64,000 nucleotides of DNA, taken from assembly GCA_017547755.1 (NCBI GenBank), contig JAFYOX010000024.1:34287-98286 (forward strand). Direction: 5' to 3'. Under the pieces are notes generated by a model, which worked only from the letters and a program-made list of their open reading frames with translations, made no database searches and was not told the origin of the DNA. A program made the position numbers and the translations under genes. Positions 50,736-60,244 of this stretch are shown in pieces (within the stretch, counting starts at the first letter, position 1; the number at the start of each line of letters is the position of its first letter). The stretch comes from Clostridia bacterium (GTDB lineage Bacteria; Bacillota; Clostridia; Oscillospirales; CAG-272).

Positions 50736-53090
50736 ATGAAAAAATATACATCCTCTTTTCTTGCGGGACTATTGATCTTGTCTGTTCTGCTGACATCCTG
50801 CCGGATGGACAATTCATCCGTTCCGCTTTCCGGAACACAGGCATCCGATACAGAAATCGCTGATACTGTCAACAGCGATGAACCGGTAACACGTACCACA
50901 CATCTGACGGGTATATTCAAATCGGAAGCACTCACGCCGTCCAAAGACGTAACCTATCGTCGGAGATACTGCCCGGAATACGACGAAAACGGCAATCTGA
51001 CGATTTTTACATACACTGTTGTTAACAACGAAAAGCAGTATTCCATGCTGACCCTGTCTCCGGAAGGAGAAATTCTGAACCGGATTGCGGTGGATTATGA
51101 CCAGCGATACAACATCGATCGTATTACCACAGCAAACAATTCCGTATACTACACCCAACGGATGGACGGCGGTGCTTCGAATTGTCTGTTCTCTGTGGGA
51201 GAACACACCGTCAGCTCTCCGGTCAAGCTGAACGATATCTTTGCCTCAACCGATATGTACGGCTTCAATATTAAGGCAATCGCCACGGATAAGTCCGGCA
51301 ATCTTTATCTCTGTACCGCACAGGAAGCGGCGGTATTTTCACAGGATCTTGTATTACAGTTTGTTCTCCGTCCGGAAGGCGGTATAACGGCAATGGCGGC
51401 AGACAGGGACGAAACGGTCTGGCTTGCCGCGGGAACCGGGCAAACTTATGGGCTGTATCCGGTGGATATGGGTACAAAATCTCTCGGTACACCGCACCTT
51501 CTCGGAAAACTGCGTATTGAAAATCTGTTTTTCGGAGATGGATATGACTTTTATTATACCGATAACGCGACAGCGGTTTACGGTGTGAATTATGCTACGG
51601 AAGAGGGTGCGGAACCGGATAGCACGATCGTTATGAACTATCTTAATTCCGGTGTGGAACACACAAGTTTTACCCTGCTGAACGTCTGTAATGCAGAAAC
51701 GATGATCGCCGCGGAAGTTTCTCCGGTCGGAAATCAGGAAATCTCTCCGGTACTTTACCGGAAAGCTCCCGACCGCGATCTCTCCGAAATCACCGTTATC
51801 GAAGTTGCCTATACTGAAGCGGATTATTATTTCGAAGCCGATGTCATGAATTTCAACAAAAAGCATGACGATATAATGGTCATTTTGCAGGACTACTCCC
51901 GTTTCAGCAGTGAAATGGAACCGGAAGCCGGCAAAAACCGTCTTGCAATGGATGTAGTGACAGGAGTTTATCAGCCGGATATTCTTCTCGGAACGTATGA
52001 GCATCCTTTCGTAAAATCCATCGTCGATCAGAGCCTCTATGTCGATCTCCTGCCGTACATCGAAACAGACGAAAAAGTCAATACCGAAAACATCTTCCCG
52101 AGCATCCTGTATTCTTACTCCACAGCGGACAATAAAGTTTGGGGTCTTCCGCTGTGTTTCGAAATCCGTACACTTGTCGCAAACAATGCACTTACCAGAA
52201 CAAAAAACTCGTGGACCTTCACAGAAATGATGAATTTCAACACTGCTCTGCCACAGAATGTCCATATTCTGCAGGGACTGTCACGAAACAATGTTCTTGA
52301 AAATCTGCTCGGAAACAACGCCTTTGCCTCCTTTATCAACATGGAAGCCGGAACCTGTAATTTTTCCACGGCGGAATTCGAACAGTTTCTGGAATTCATG
52401 AAATCTCTGCCGCAGGAACCACGGATCAGCTCCGAAGAAGAAGAATACCTCGCACGCCATGAAGGAAAGGTTGCGCTGTACCGACATACAATCTCCGAAC
52501 TTGAAAACTGGCTCTCTCTGAAAGCAATCTATAATTCTGAGGATTACACACTCATCGGATATCCGACCGAAAAAGCATCCGAAAAAGGAGCACAGCTGGA
52601 TTTTGCAGAGAGTTACACCATCCTCTCCACGTCGGCAAATCCCGATGCCGCATGGGAATTCATAAGCTTTATGCTCGGCGACAAGTCGGTCTATACTCAT
52701 TCATCCTTCGGGTATACCCGCGGAATTCCCGTCATGCGGAATCAGCTGCTGGAAAAGATAAACGAAAGTGCACTGAAAACTGTCTATGATTTCCGCTTCG
52801 GGATGAACGGACACAGTACCTCTACCTTCAATAACGGCATCATTCCGAAAGATTTACCCGCACCGCGTGAACCTGCGGCGCGCGTCATTCCCACACAGGG
52901 TGATCTTGATGCGTTCATCCGCTTCCTCTCAAACGACATCGGCGGAAGAATCATCGACCGGATTCCGGATGAACTGAATGCAATCATCCTTGAAGAAATA
53001 TCCGCATATCTTGGCGGTATAAAGGATGCATCTGCCTGTGCTCATGTCATCCAGTCCCGTGTAAACCTCTGGCTCTCCGAACACAGCTGA
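50736..53090 (+). CDS. Lipoprotein: N-terminal propeller-like domain plus ABC-type solute-binding domain
   Basis: 784 residues. A signal peptide with lipobox LLTSC (C22) anchors it to the outer face of the membrane. Residues about 60-345 contain repeated beta motifs (GNLTIFTYTVV, GNLYLCTAQEAAVF, ETVWLAAGTGQTYGLY, FFGDGYDFYYTD) suggesting a beta-propeller. Residues about 350-784 are an extracellular solute-binding domain of the sugar ABC type: DRDLSEITVIEVAYTEADYY, PDILLGTYE, KVWGLPLCFEIRTLVANN and SANPDAAWEFISFML. No permease genes adjoin it, so it must work with permeases elsewhere or act as a sensor. It is monocistronic, ending at a shared terminator. Confidence 0.85.
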   Translation: MKKYTSSFLAGLLILSVLLTSCRMDNSSVPLSGTQASDTEIADTVNSDEPVTRTTHLTGIFKSEALTPSKDVTYRRRYCPEYDENGNLTIFTYTVVNNEKQYSMLTLSPEGEILNRIAVDYDQRYNIDRITTANNSVYYTQRMDGGASNCLFSVGEHTVSSPVKLNDIFASTDMYGFNIKAIATDKSGNLYLCTAQEAAVFSQDLVLQFVLRPEGGITAMAADRDETVWLAAGTGQTYGLYPVDMGTKSLGTPHLLGKLRIENLFFGDGYDFYYTDNATAVYGVNYATEEGAEPDSTIVMNYLNSGVEHTSFTLLNVCNAETMIAAEVSPVGNQEISPVLYRKAPDRDLSEITVIEVAYTEADYYFEADVMNFNKKHDDIMVILQDYSRFSSEMEPEAGKNRLAMDVVTGVYQPDILLGTYEHPFVKSIVDQSLYVDLLPYIETDEKVNTENIFPSILYSYSTADNKVWGLPLCFEIRTLVANNALTRTKNSWTFTEMMNFNTALPQNVHILQGLSRNNVLENLLGNNAFASFINMEAGTCNFSTAEFEQFLEFMKSLPQEPRISSEEEEYLARHEGKVALYRHTISELENWLSLKAIYNSEDYTLIGYPTEKASEKGAQLDFAESYTILSTSANPDAAWEFISFMLGDKSVYTHSSFGYTRGIPVMRNQLLEKINESALKTVYDFRFGMNGHSTSTFNNGIIPKDLPAPREPAARVIPTQGDLDAFIRFLSNDIGGRIIDRIPDELNAIILEEISAYLGGIKDASACAHVIQSRVNLWLSEHS

Positions 53091-53111
53091 CGCATTCTAC
53101 CACAAAATCAA

Positions 53112-53142
53112 AAAGAGACAGGACACTTCATCCTGTCTCTTT
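53112..53142. terminator. Bidirectional terminator
   Basis: AAAGAGACAGGA (53112-53123) pairs perfectly with TCCTGTCTCTTT (53131-53142). It lies between the lipoprotein gene (plus) and the GH127 operon (minus). Confidence 0.92.
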
Positions 53143-53154
53143 CTCTATCCCGTT

Positions 53155-55068
53155 TTATTTCACCGGAATCCATACACGCATCTGATTGATTCCGCGGTTG
53201 CCCCACATGAAATAGGGGATCAGCTTCACTTCTGCCGCCTCTTCGCGGTATCCGTCCGTAAAGTACAGCGCGTCGGGATCGTCCTGCACCAGACGGGTAC
53301 CTCCGGCAGTCACGGTATAGATCTTTCCGAGATCGTCCGTTGCCGGTGCAAAACCACCGAGATCCGCGGGAGTTTCACGATTCAGCCGCAGTGCACAACC
53401 GTCAATCGAGAAACTGAAAATATCGCCGCCGTTGTCCGCACCTTCCGCGCAGTAAACCACCGGTCCTACGGTGACCGCACCCATACCGCTGTCCTTGGCA
53501 ACGCGGCTGTTGGCACGGTTGAGCTTCGGAGACATATCCAGTTTCACTTCGATAACATCTCCTGCACAGGCAGTCAGATAATAGTAACCGTCTCGGTATT
53601 CCCCGGGAACCGATACGGAATACTTCTTTTCCGAGAATGCCGGAATATGGATCGCCAGCTTCGTTTCGCCGGAAACGACCGTATACCGTACGGTATCACC
53701 GAACGGATATTCGGTTTCCACCAGAATTTCCGTTTCAGGAAGGGTCAGTCTGCCTGCCGCAAACAGATTGGAATAGAGAATTCCGTCTTCCTGTTCCCAG
53801 AGATAGTTGGAAACGGAGGTCAGCAGACGTGCCGCATTGGGCGGACAGCATGCACAGCCGAACCAGCCCGGTCTTTTCGGAAGAGCATGTCCGTGCGTCG
53901 GGATCACGCCGGATACTCCCGGAATAACTTCCAGAGGATTGACATAGAAGAATTTTGTACCGTCCAGTTCAATGCCCGCAAGTACAGTATTATAGAACGC
54001 ACGCTCGATAATGTCCGCAAACCGTCCATCCCGCTTGAGCTTCAGCATCTTTGATGCGAAGAAGATCAAGCCGATGGAAGCGCAGGTTTCCGCATAAACG
54101 GTATCGTTCGGCAGATCGTAATCCTTTGTAAACGCTTCGCCGTAAACCATCGAACCAATGCCGCCGGTGATGTACATCCGGCGCTTTGTGATGCTGTCAA
54201 ACAGACGCATACATGCTTCGGTCAGTTCAGGTTCCCTGGTAACTGCGGCAATGTCCGCCATTGCGGTATACAGATACACCGCACGCACGGAATGTCCCAC
54301 AGCGTCCGGCTGTTCTCTTACGGGAAGATGGCTCTGCTGATATTCCTTGTTCGATGCGTCGTTGCCCCAGACCTTCCAGTCGCGCTTCGCCGCTTCTTTT
54401 TTATAGAAATCAGAATCCACACCGCGGACATTGACAAAATGTTCCGCCAGTTCACGGTATTTTTCATTCCCGGATGCACGCCACAGACGCATCAGAGCCA
54501 GCTCAACTTCCGGATGTCCGGGATAACCCTCCGTACCTTCGGTAATAAAATATCTGTACAGCAGATCGGCATTCTTCTGCATGACATCCAGCAGTTTACG
54601 GTTGCCCGTTGCTTCATACAGTGCAGCCGCCGCTTCCATCATATGTCCTGCACAGTACAGTTCATGACCTTCCAGCAGGTTGGTGAACTTCTTGTCGGGA
54701 CGGTTCAGCGTAAAATGCGTGTTCAGATATCCGTCCGCTTCCTGCGCACCGGCGATCAGATCGCAGAGTTCATCGATCCGTGCTTCCAGTTCCGCATCCG
54801 GCTTGATGACAAGGGAATATGCCGCCGCTTCGATCCACTTGGCAACATCGCTGTCCTGAAAGACCATTCCGTAAAAGTCCCCGTTTTCGGGCTTTTTTCC
54901 GGTACGGAGCAGAATGGACGCATTCCGGAAATTGTCGACAGCATGGCTGGGCGCAACCCCTTCGATCCGGTCATTGAGCACCGCTTCCTGAAAAGGGATC
55001 ACGGTATCGCAGAGCAGACGTGCATACCGCGGGATCAGCCCTTCCGATAATTTGTAATGATGAATCAT
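53155..55068 (-). CDS. Beta-L-arabinofuranosidase, GH127 (second of a tandem pair)
   Basis: 637 residues. An (alpha/alpha)6 barrel with the zinc-thiolate site of GH127: E311 in YGEAFTKDYDLPND, E327 and C329 in YAETCASIG, and C405, C407, C408 in WFGCACCPPNAARL, one of the last acting as the cysteine nucleophile. C-terminal beta-sandwiches (about 430-637) follow. The enzyme releases beta-L-arabinofuranose from hydroxyproline-linked or pectic arabinose chains. Cytoplasmic. It lies 20 bases after its paralogue, with a weaker GGGGATTTACTT ribosome binding site, and ends at the terminator at 53.1 kb. Confidence 0.93.
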   Translation of the reverse strand: MIHHYKLSEGLIPRYARLLCDTVIPFQEAVLNDRIEGVAPSHAVDNFRNASILLRTGKKPENGDFYGMVFQDSDVAKWIEAAAYSLVIKPDAELEARIDELCDLIAGAQEADGYLNTHFTLNRPDKKFTNLLEGHELYCAGHMMEAAAALYEATGNRKLLDVMQKNADLLYRYFITEGTEGYPGHPEVELALMRLWRASGNEKYRELAEHFVNVRGVDSDFYKKEAAKRDWKVWGNDASNKEYQQSHLPVREQPDAVGHSVRAVYLYTAMADIAAVTREPELTEACMRLFDSITKRRMYITGGIGSMVYGEAFTKDYDLPNDTVYAETCASIGLIFFASKMLKLKRDGRFADIIERAFYNTVLAGIELDGTKFFYVNPLEVIPGVSGVIPTHGHALPKRPGWFGCACCPPNAARLLTSVSNYLWEQEDGILYSNLFAAGRLTLPETEILVETEYPFGDTVRYTVVSGETKLAIHIPAFSEKKYSVSVPGEYRDGYYYLTACAGDVIEVKLDMSPKLNRANSRVAKDSGMGAVTVGPVVYCAEGADNGGDIFSFSIDGCALRLNRETPADLGGFAPATDDLGKIYTVTAGGTRLVQDDPDALYFTDGYREEAAEVKLIPYFMWGNRGINQMRVWIPVK

Positions 55069-55088
55069 AAGTAAATCCCCGCCGTTTC

Positions 55089-56897
55089 TTATCTGTAGCT
55101 GAGGAAGACCAGCATATTGGTTTCTTCACGGTTTGCGAATACATGATAGGGAATCATGGTGATTTCGGTTTCAACAAAGCTTTCCGCAAGCGGATAATAC
55201 AGACTGTCCGAAGGATCGATCCGGCGGAAACCGTGTCCGATGAATCTGGGGCATCCGCAGGTTTCGCAGACTTCCATCTTCCAGTTCGGAGAACGGGTAT
55301 CAAAATACAGGCTGTGAACGTCATTGCCGTTATCGATGCCTTCCGCACAGTAGACTAACGGTCCGTACTGGAGCGCCGCCTTGTCGAGGTTCTTGTATAC
55401 GCCGGTCGCCGACTGCATCAGCGTGGGTTCCATCACGAATTCCACGATGATCTCACCGTCACCCGTAAATACGGCATATCCCTTGTCCATGAGGTATGCA
55501 CGATTTGCGGTGAACTTGCGGCACCATGCGGGAATACGTACATAGACGGTTTCGGTACCTTCCGCCTGAAGAACGATCTTTCCGTCGACAGGATAACCGG
55601 TGGTCTGGGTAACCTTCATCTGTCCGTTGTCAAATACACTGTCACCGAACTGGTTGACCCATACCTTGCCGTCTTCCCAGCCGTAGAAGTACTGACCGAG
55701 CGAGGAGAGTACACGGTTCAGGTTCGGCGGGCAGCAGGAACATCCGAATACCTTCTGACGACGGGTGATCGGATAACGTCCGCCCTGTTTCTTGTAATTG
55801 TCCAGATGGATTTCCAGAGGATTTTCATAGAAGAACGCATCGCCCGACAGAGAAATGCCGGAGAGCATACCGTTATACAGTTCCTTTTCGATGGTATCGG
55901 CATACTTTGCATCCCGTTCGATCTGATTCATCCGGTGAGCGAAGAAAATCATGGCAATGGATGCACAGGTTTCGGTATACGCCTGATCGTTGGGAAGGTC
56001 ATAGGGGATCGTGAATGCTTCGCCGTGGCAGGTGGAGCCGAGACCGCCGGTAATGTACATCTTTCGGTCGGTCAGATCGGTATAAAGCTGTCTGCAGGCA
56101 AAGAGAAGAGCTTCGTCTCCGGTTTCCGCAGCGAGATCCGCCATCGCGGTATAGAGATATCCGGCACGGACGGAGTGACCGACGGCAGAGAACTGTTCAC
56201 GGATCGGCAGATGGGACTGTACCTGCTTCTGAACGGCGCCCCACTTCTTGGGATCGTCTTCTTCCGGGCAGGTACCGCGGTTATTCAGGAAAAACGCCGC
56301 CAGTTCAAGCCAGTCGCGGTTTCCGGTACAGCGGTACATCCGGAACAGCGCCAGTTCGATTTCTTCATGACCGGGAGTACGGAACTTCGGCTTCGGTTCT
56401 GCCGTACCGTCCATGAATACCGCCTTGATATATGCGGCATATTTTTCCGCGATCTTCAGGAAACGGTCCCGTCCGGTCGCTTCATAATATGCCACTGCTG
56501 CTTCAAACATATGACCGGCGCAGTACAGTTCGTGCCAGTCGCGGTTGGTAAAGCGTGCTTCCGGACGAACCACGGTGAAATGGATGTTAAAATATCCGTC
56601 TTCGCCCTGATTCTTTTCGATCTCGTCGATCAGAGCTTCAACCTGTGCTTCCAGTTCCGGATTTGCTTCTCTGGACAGAACATAGGCGGCACCTTCCATC
56701 CATTTTACAACGTCGGAATCCCAGAAAATATGGGGCTGCTTCGGCATGCCTTCCTTCCAATTGCACTGGAAAGCTTCGATACGTCCGGTTTCGTCAAAGC
56801 GATTGAATACGGCGGGAATAGTGGAATCCCGGTTCAGGTCTTCCTTCCGTTTCCAGAAACCGCCGATAAGACGTACATTGCGGTAATCGTTCTGCAT
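55089..56897 (-). CDS. Beta-L-arabinofuranosidase, GH127 (first of a tandem pair)
   Basis: 602 residues from ATG 56895-56897 behind AGGAGGAAATTTT; an upstream in-frame extension runs through the promoter and is rejected. The GH127 site is complete: E293 in HGEAFTIPYDLPND, E309 and C311 in YTETCASIA, and C386, C388, C389 in VFGCSCCPPNLNRV. It starts MQNDYRNVRLIGGFWKRK, closer to the classic HypBA1-like N-terminus than its neighbour. The two paralogues differ substantially outside the catalytic core, so they probably take different linkages or chain lengths. Own promoter at 56.9 kb. Confidence 0.93.
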   Translation of the reverse strand: MQNDYRNVRLIGGFWKRKEDLNRDSTIPAVFNRFDETGRIEAFQCNWKEGMPKQPHIFWDSDVVKWMEGAAYVLSREANPELEAQVEALIDEIEKNQGEDGYFNIHFTVVRPEARFTNRDWHELYCAGHMFEAAVAYYEATGRDRFLKIAEKYAAYIKAVFMDGTAEPKPKFRTPGHEEIELALFRMYRCTGNRDWLELAAFFLNNRGTCPEEDDPKKWGAVQKQVQSHLPIREQFSAVGHSVRAGYLYTAMADLAAETGDEALLFACRQLYTDLTDRKMYITGGLGSTCHGEAFTIPYDLPNDQAYTETCASIAMIFFAHRMNQIERDAKYADTIEKELYNGMLSGISLSGDAFFYENPLEIHLDNYKKQGGRYPITRRQKVFGCSCCPPNLNRVLSSLGQYFYGWEDGKVWVNQFGDSVFDNGQMKVTQTTGYPVDGKIVLQAEGTETVYVRIPAWCRKFTANRAYLMDKGYAVFTGDGEIIVEFVMEPTLMQSATGVYKNLDKAALQYGPLVYCAEGIDNGNDVHSLYFDTRSPNWKMEVCETCGCPRFIGHGFRRIDPSDSLYYPLAESFVETEITMIPYHVFANREETNMLVFLSYR

Positions 56898-56934
56898 AAA
56901 ATTTCCTCCTGAAGGATGTAATATTGTTGAGATA

Positions 56935-56963
56935 AGTCTACCATGATTTTCAGACAAAGTCAA
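56935..56963 (-). promoter_or_regulatory. sigma-A promoter of the GH127 pair
   Basis: Minus strand: TTGACT (56958-56963), 17-base spacer, TAGACT (56935-56940), 38 bases upstream of the ATG. Confidence 0.75.
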
Positions 56964-57000
56964 CTGTTTTCCGCCATCCTTCCGGAGATATTTTGGCGCA

Positions 57001-57060
57001 AAAAGCAAGACAGGACTGCCATATCCGGAAAATTCTCCGGAATACAGCAGTCCTGTCTTT
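57001..57060 (-). terminator. Terminator of the GH2 gene
   Basis: AAGACAGGACTG (57007-57018) pairs with CAGTCCTGTCTT (57048-57059), with an inner TCCGGA(A)/TTCCGGA stem. On the minus strand GCTTTTT follows. It separates GH2 from the GH127 promoter. Confidence 0.88.
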
Positions 57061-57090
57061 ATAATTTTTATAAGATCACATAATCCTGTT

Positions 57091-60063
57091 TCAGATATTC
57101 TTCATCCGTTCAAACGCCGCTTCATTGCCGCTGTCCGGCATAAGAAGGAATGTGAAATCAAATTCTCCCGTACGGAGCTCATACATTTCTTCCGGTTCCG
57201 GCCCGCAGGAATGGCTTCCGAGACCTCTGTGACGGTGATCGATGTACAGATACTTTTCCGCAGTTGTCCGCAGTTCGTTTCTGTGACGTGCGGAAGTAAG
57301 ATTTTCCAGCGTGAAATCGTGGCAGGAGAACGAAAAGTCCCCGACTGCGCAGATGCCGTAATTTTCTCCCGTAACACGGACAAACCGCGTATTTTCACGG
57401 TTGCCGGTTTCCTGCGGAACATCGTAGATGAAATTCATATCGGCAATATCCATGCCGTAAAGTCCTACCGGAGATGCGTGCTTCCGGTCGGAGTAAGAAT
57501 CGCCGGGACCTCTGCCGAACCATTCCGTACGGTCCGCTTCTTCCGGCAGACATACACTCACGCCGATCCTCGGCAGAATTCCGGGATGACCGCCGTACGG
57601 TTTTCCCTTCATGCCGATCTCAACAACACCGTCCGCCGAGATCGTATAGGTAAGTTCCGCATCAAAGCCCCAGAAATGGCTCTGCGGAAGAATCTTTCCG
57701 ACCGCACGGATGACACAGCGGTCTTCAAACTGTTCGTACGTCTGTGTGTGCATTCCGAAATGAAGATCCTGCACGAGCCGTCTCTTCCATTCGCCGGCAT
57801 GGCGTTCGTCAAATCCGGTGATACCGTCGTTGTCGGTCGGTGCACGATGGAAATTCGGACGAACCGGCGAAGAAATCAGCTCCTGCCCTCTGACCGCATA
57901 TCGGCAGAGCAGACCGTCTTCCACTTCGATGCAGACATCTCCGGCAGTCACGGAAATACGGCCATATTCTTCCGTGACGGTATACTCAAACGGCTTATAT
58001 TCCATCGGAACAGATTCGCTTCTTCCGAGAAGAATCTGCTTGTGCGCGATCACTTCTTCGCCTCTGCGGGCAATGAAATCCGCACGGAAATCGCCGGTAC
58101 AGCCGTCCGTCGAGAGATCCGGCGCGAAATTCTTCGTCCGATGCGGCAGGATTCCGTCAAGCGGCAGAACACCCGAGCGTACCGGCGTATTGTCCGCATA
58201 CAGCGTCCAGTGCAGTGCAACACCGTCAAGCGGCAGGAAGTCGTACGTATTGCGTACCTCAATGCCGTCTTCCGTACGTTCCACCCATACGGGAGCGGAT
58301 ACTTCACGGAGTTCGTTCCATGCCGGTTTCGGTGTACCGTCGCTGGTATGGAAGCCGTCGAGAGAGAAGTTCGACCAGTGATAAAGATCTCCGAAATCGC
58401 CGCCGTAGAGATACGCCGTACGTCCTTCTTCATCATCGCGTGCAAAACCGTGACTCTTGAATTCCCAGACATAGCCGCCGCAGATGTAATCATGGCTGTA
58501 AACGAAACGCCAGATATCTTCCAGACCTCCGGGGCTGTTGCCCATCGCATGAGCATATTCCAGCATCATTACCGGCGCACCGTCGGGAGAGAACCCTTCC
58601 AGAACGGACATCGGCATATATCCCGTATCGCGGAACGGTGCGGGATTCTTTGCATCGAACTGCGATGCGTAATACGTTGTCGGAATCTTCGGCTTCTGTT
58701 CCTTCAGCCATTCGATGCAGGCATACAGATTTTTGCCTTCGCCCGCTTCGTTGCCGAGAGAACGGAGGTTGATGCAGGTTTCGTTTTTATCCTGATAATA
58801 GGCTCTCGAAACACGGTCAAGGAAAGCGCCTGCCCATTCGTCCATCTTTGCAAGTCTTCCCATATCCCCGGTTTCCGCCATGCCGTGCGACTCGATGTCC
58901 GCTTCATCCATGACATAGATTCCGAGTTCCGAAGCAATTTCAAAGAAAAGCGGATGATTGGTATAATGGCTTGTCCGGATCGCGTTGAGATTGCAGGACT
59001 TGATGTCTTCCAGTTCCGCAATGATCTGTTCCGCCGTCACCGCGCGTCCGCGCCGGCAGTTGTTTTCGTGGCGGTTCACACCCTTGAGCGTGATGGGCGA
59101 ACCGTTGAGCTTTATGAAATGTCCGTCGATCTCAGAGAAACGGATGCCGGCTTTTTTCGTATGGATTTCCACTGCATTTCCGTCGCGCAGAAGGGAAAGA
59201 ACTACTTTATAAAGATACGGATCTTCCGCATTCCAGAGATGCGGAAGCTTGACCGGAAGAGAGAGCTCGGTTTTTCCGGAAGCTGCGGATTCCGCTCTGC
59301 AAAGTTCCTGTCCGTCCGCATCATAAAGAACCGCTTTGAGGACCGCACCGTCCTCTGCCGTACGGCAGTCGGCAGTCAGTTCAAACCCGTTTTCCGTGGG
59401 AAGGAGCAGATAGTCCCATACATAATCCGCACCGCAGGAAATCAGCGTGACATTCCGGAAAATACCGCATGCCATGAGCATATCCTGATTTTCCAGATAG
59501 GAACCGTCGGAATACCGGTGCACCTGCACCGCAAGGATGTTTTCTCCTTCACAGAGATATTCCGTAATGTCAAATTCGGAACTCAGACGGCTTCCTTTGG
59601 AGAAACCGACATAATTGCCGTTGACCCATACAAAATACGCACTTTCCACACCGTCAAACCGGAGAATCGCACAGTCCGGAACGGCGGTCAGCGAAATTCT
59701 GCGGCGGTACAGACCGATCGGATTCACCGCATGAATGTACGGCGGATCGACCGGGAAGGGGTATTCCACATTCGGGTAATAGCAGGTACCGTATCCGTGG
59801 AACTGCCACATGGACGGAACCTCCAGCGTATCCCATCGGCTGTCATCGTATTCCGCGGAATAAAAACCGCGTACTTCCGCCGGAATTTTTCCGTCGGCAA
59901 GATAGCAGAACGCCCAGTCACCGTTCAGAGAAGTGATTCTGTCCGAGTCGGTGCAATTCCGGTGGGTAATGCCGCTTTTCTGCGCCGGGATCAACAGAGA
60001 ACGGGGAGGAAGCCGGTTCTCATGCAGAAGCGCGGGATTTTCGATATAATGTCTCAGATTCAT
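57091..60063 (-). CDS. lacZ: Beta-galactosidase, GH2 (LacZ type)
   Basis: 990 residues, close to E. coli LacZ. Domains: jelly-roll sugar-binding (about 45-210, ending ENQDMLMACGIFRNVTL), Ig-like (about 215-305), TIM barrel (about 310-600), second Ig-like, and a large C-terminal beta domain (about 715-985). Acid/base E439 in INLRSLGNEAGEG and nucleophile E502 in MMLEYAHAMGNSPGG. It cleaves terminal beta-D-galactosides; in this setting the substrate is likelier to be galactan or arabinogalactan fragments than lactose. No signal peptide. AGGAGACAGGTC precedes the ATG. Monocistronic between a promoter and a terminator. A 990-codon open frame antisense to it is a shadow. Confidence 0.95.
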   Translation of the reverse strand: MNLRHYIENPALLHENRLPPRSLLIPAQKSGITHRNCTDSDRITSLNGDWAFCYLADGKIPAEVRGFYSAEYDDSRWDTLEVPSMWQFHGYGTCYYPNVEYPFPVDPPYIHAVNPIGLYRRRISLTAVPDCAILRFDGVESAYFVWVNGNYVGFSKGSRLSSEFDITEYLCEGENILAVQVHRYSDGSYLENQDMLMACGIFRNVTLISCGADYVWDYLLLPTENGFELTADCRTAEDGAVLKAVLYDADGQELCRAESAASGKTELSLPVKLPHLWNAEDPYLYKVVLSLLRDGNAVEIHTKKAGIRFSEIDGHFIKLNGSPITLKGVNRHENNCRRGRAVTAEQIIAELEDIKSCNLNAIRTSHYTNHPLFFEIASELGIYVMDEADIESHGMAETGDMGRLAKMDEWAGAFLDRVSRAYYQDKNETCINLRSLGNEAGEGKNLYACIEWLKEQKPKIPTTYYASQFDAKNPAPFRDTGYMPMSVLEGFSPDGAPVMMLEYAHAMGNSPGGLEDIWRFVYSHDYICGGYVWEFKSHGFARDDEEGRTAYLYGGDFGDLYHWSNFSLDGFHTSDGTPKPAWNELREVSAPVWVERTEDGIEVRNTYDFLPLDGVALHWTLYADNTPVRSGVLPLDGILPHRTKNFAPDLSTDGCTGDFRADFIARRGEEVIAHKQILLGRSESVPMEYKPFEYTVTEEYGRISVTAGDVCIEVEDGLLCRYAVRGQELISSPVRPNFHRAPTDNDGITGFDERHAGEWKRRLVQDLHFGMHTQTYEQFEDRCVIRAVGKILPQSHFWGFDAELTYTISADGVVEIGMKGKPYGGHPGILPRIGVSVCLPEEADRTEWFGRGPGDSYSDRKHASPVGLYGMDIADMNFIYDVPQETGNRENTRFVRVTGENYGICAVGDFSFSCHDFTLENLTSARHRNELRTTAEKYLYIDHRHRGLGSHSCGPEPEEMYELRTGEFDFTFLLMPDSGNEAAFERMKNI

Positions 60064-60098
60064 GACCTGTCTCCTGAGTATGATTTTTTGGTGCTTCG

Positions 60099-60127
60099 AT
60101 TATATCATACTTTCCGCTGTTTTTCAA
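60099..60127 (-). promoter_or_regulatory. sigma-A promoter of lacZ
   Basis: Minus strand: TTGAAA (60122-60127), 17-base spacer, TATAAT (60099-60104), 36 bases upstream of the ATG. Confidence 0.82.
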
Positions 60128-60172
60128 TCGCCGGTTTCAAATCTTCAAAAATAACGAAATGCCGAAACATTC

Positions 60173-60202
60173 TTGCATATTGATTAATGATATGGTATAA
60201 TT
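60173..60202 (+). promoter_or_regulatory. sigma-A promoter of the SASA esterase/URO-D unit
   Basis: TTGCAT (60173-60178), 18-base spacer, TATAAT (60197-60202) with TGG extension, 43 bases upstream of the ATG at 60245. Confidence 0.8.
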
Positions 60203-60244
60203 ATCACAAATCATACTCCCGAAAAACTCATTGGAGGTTATCAA

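Noticed and set aside
57211-60183. 990-codon open frame antisense to lacZ, the same length as lacZ
   Set aside because: Its protein has no recognisable domain and a skewed composition rich in Arg, Phe, Ile and Val; lacZ has all GH2 motifs, promoter, ribosome binding site and terminator. The codon bias of real genes keeps the opposite frame open.
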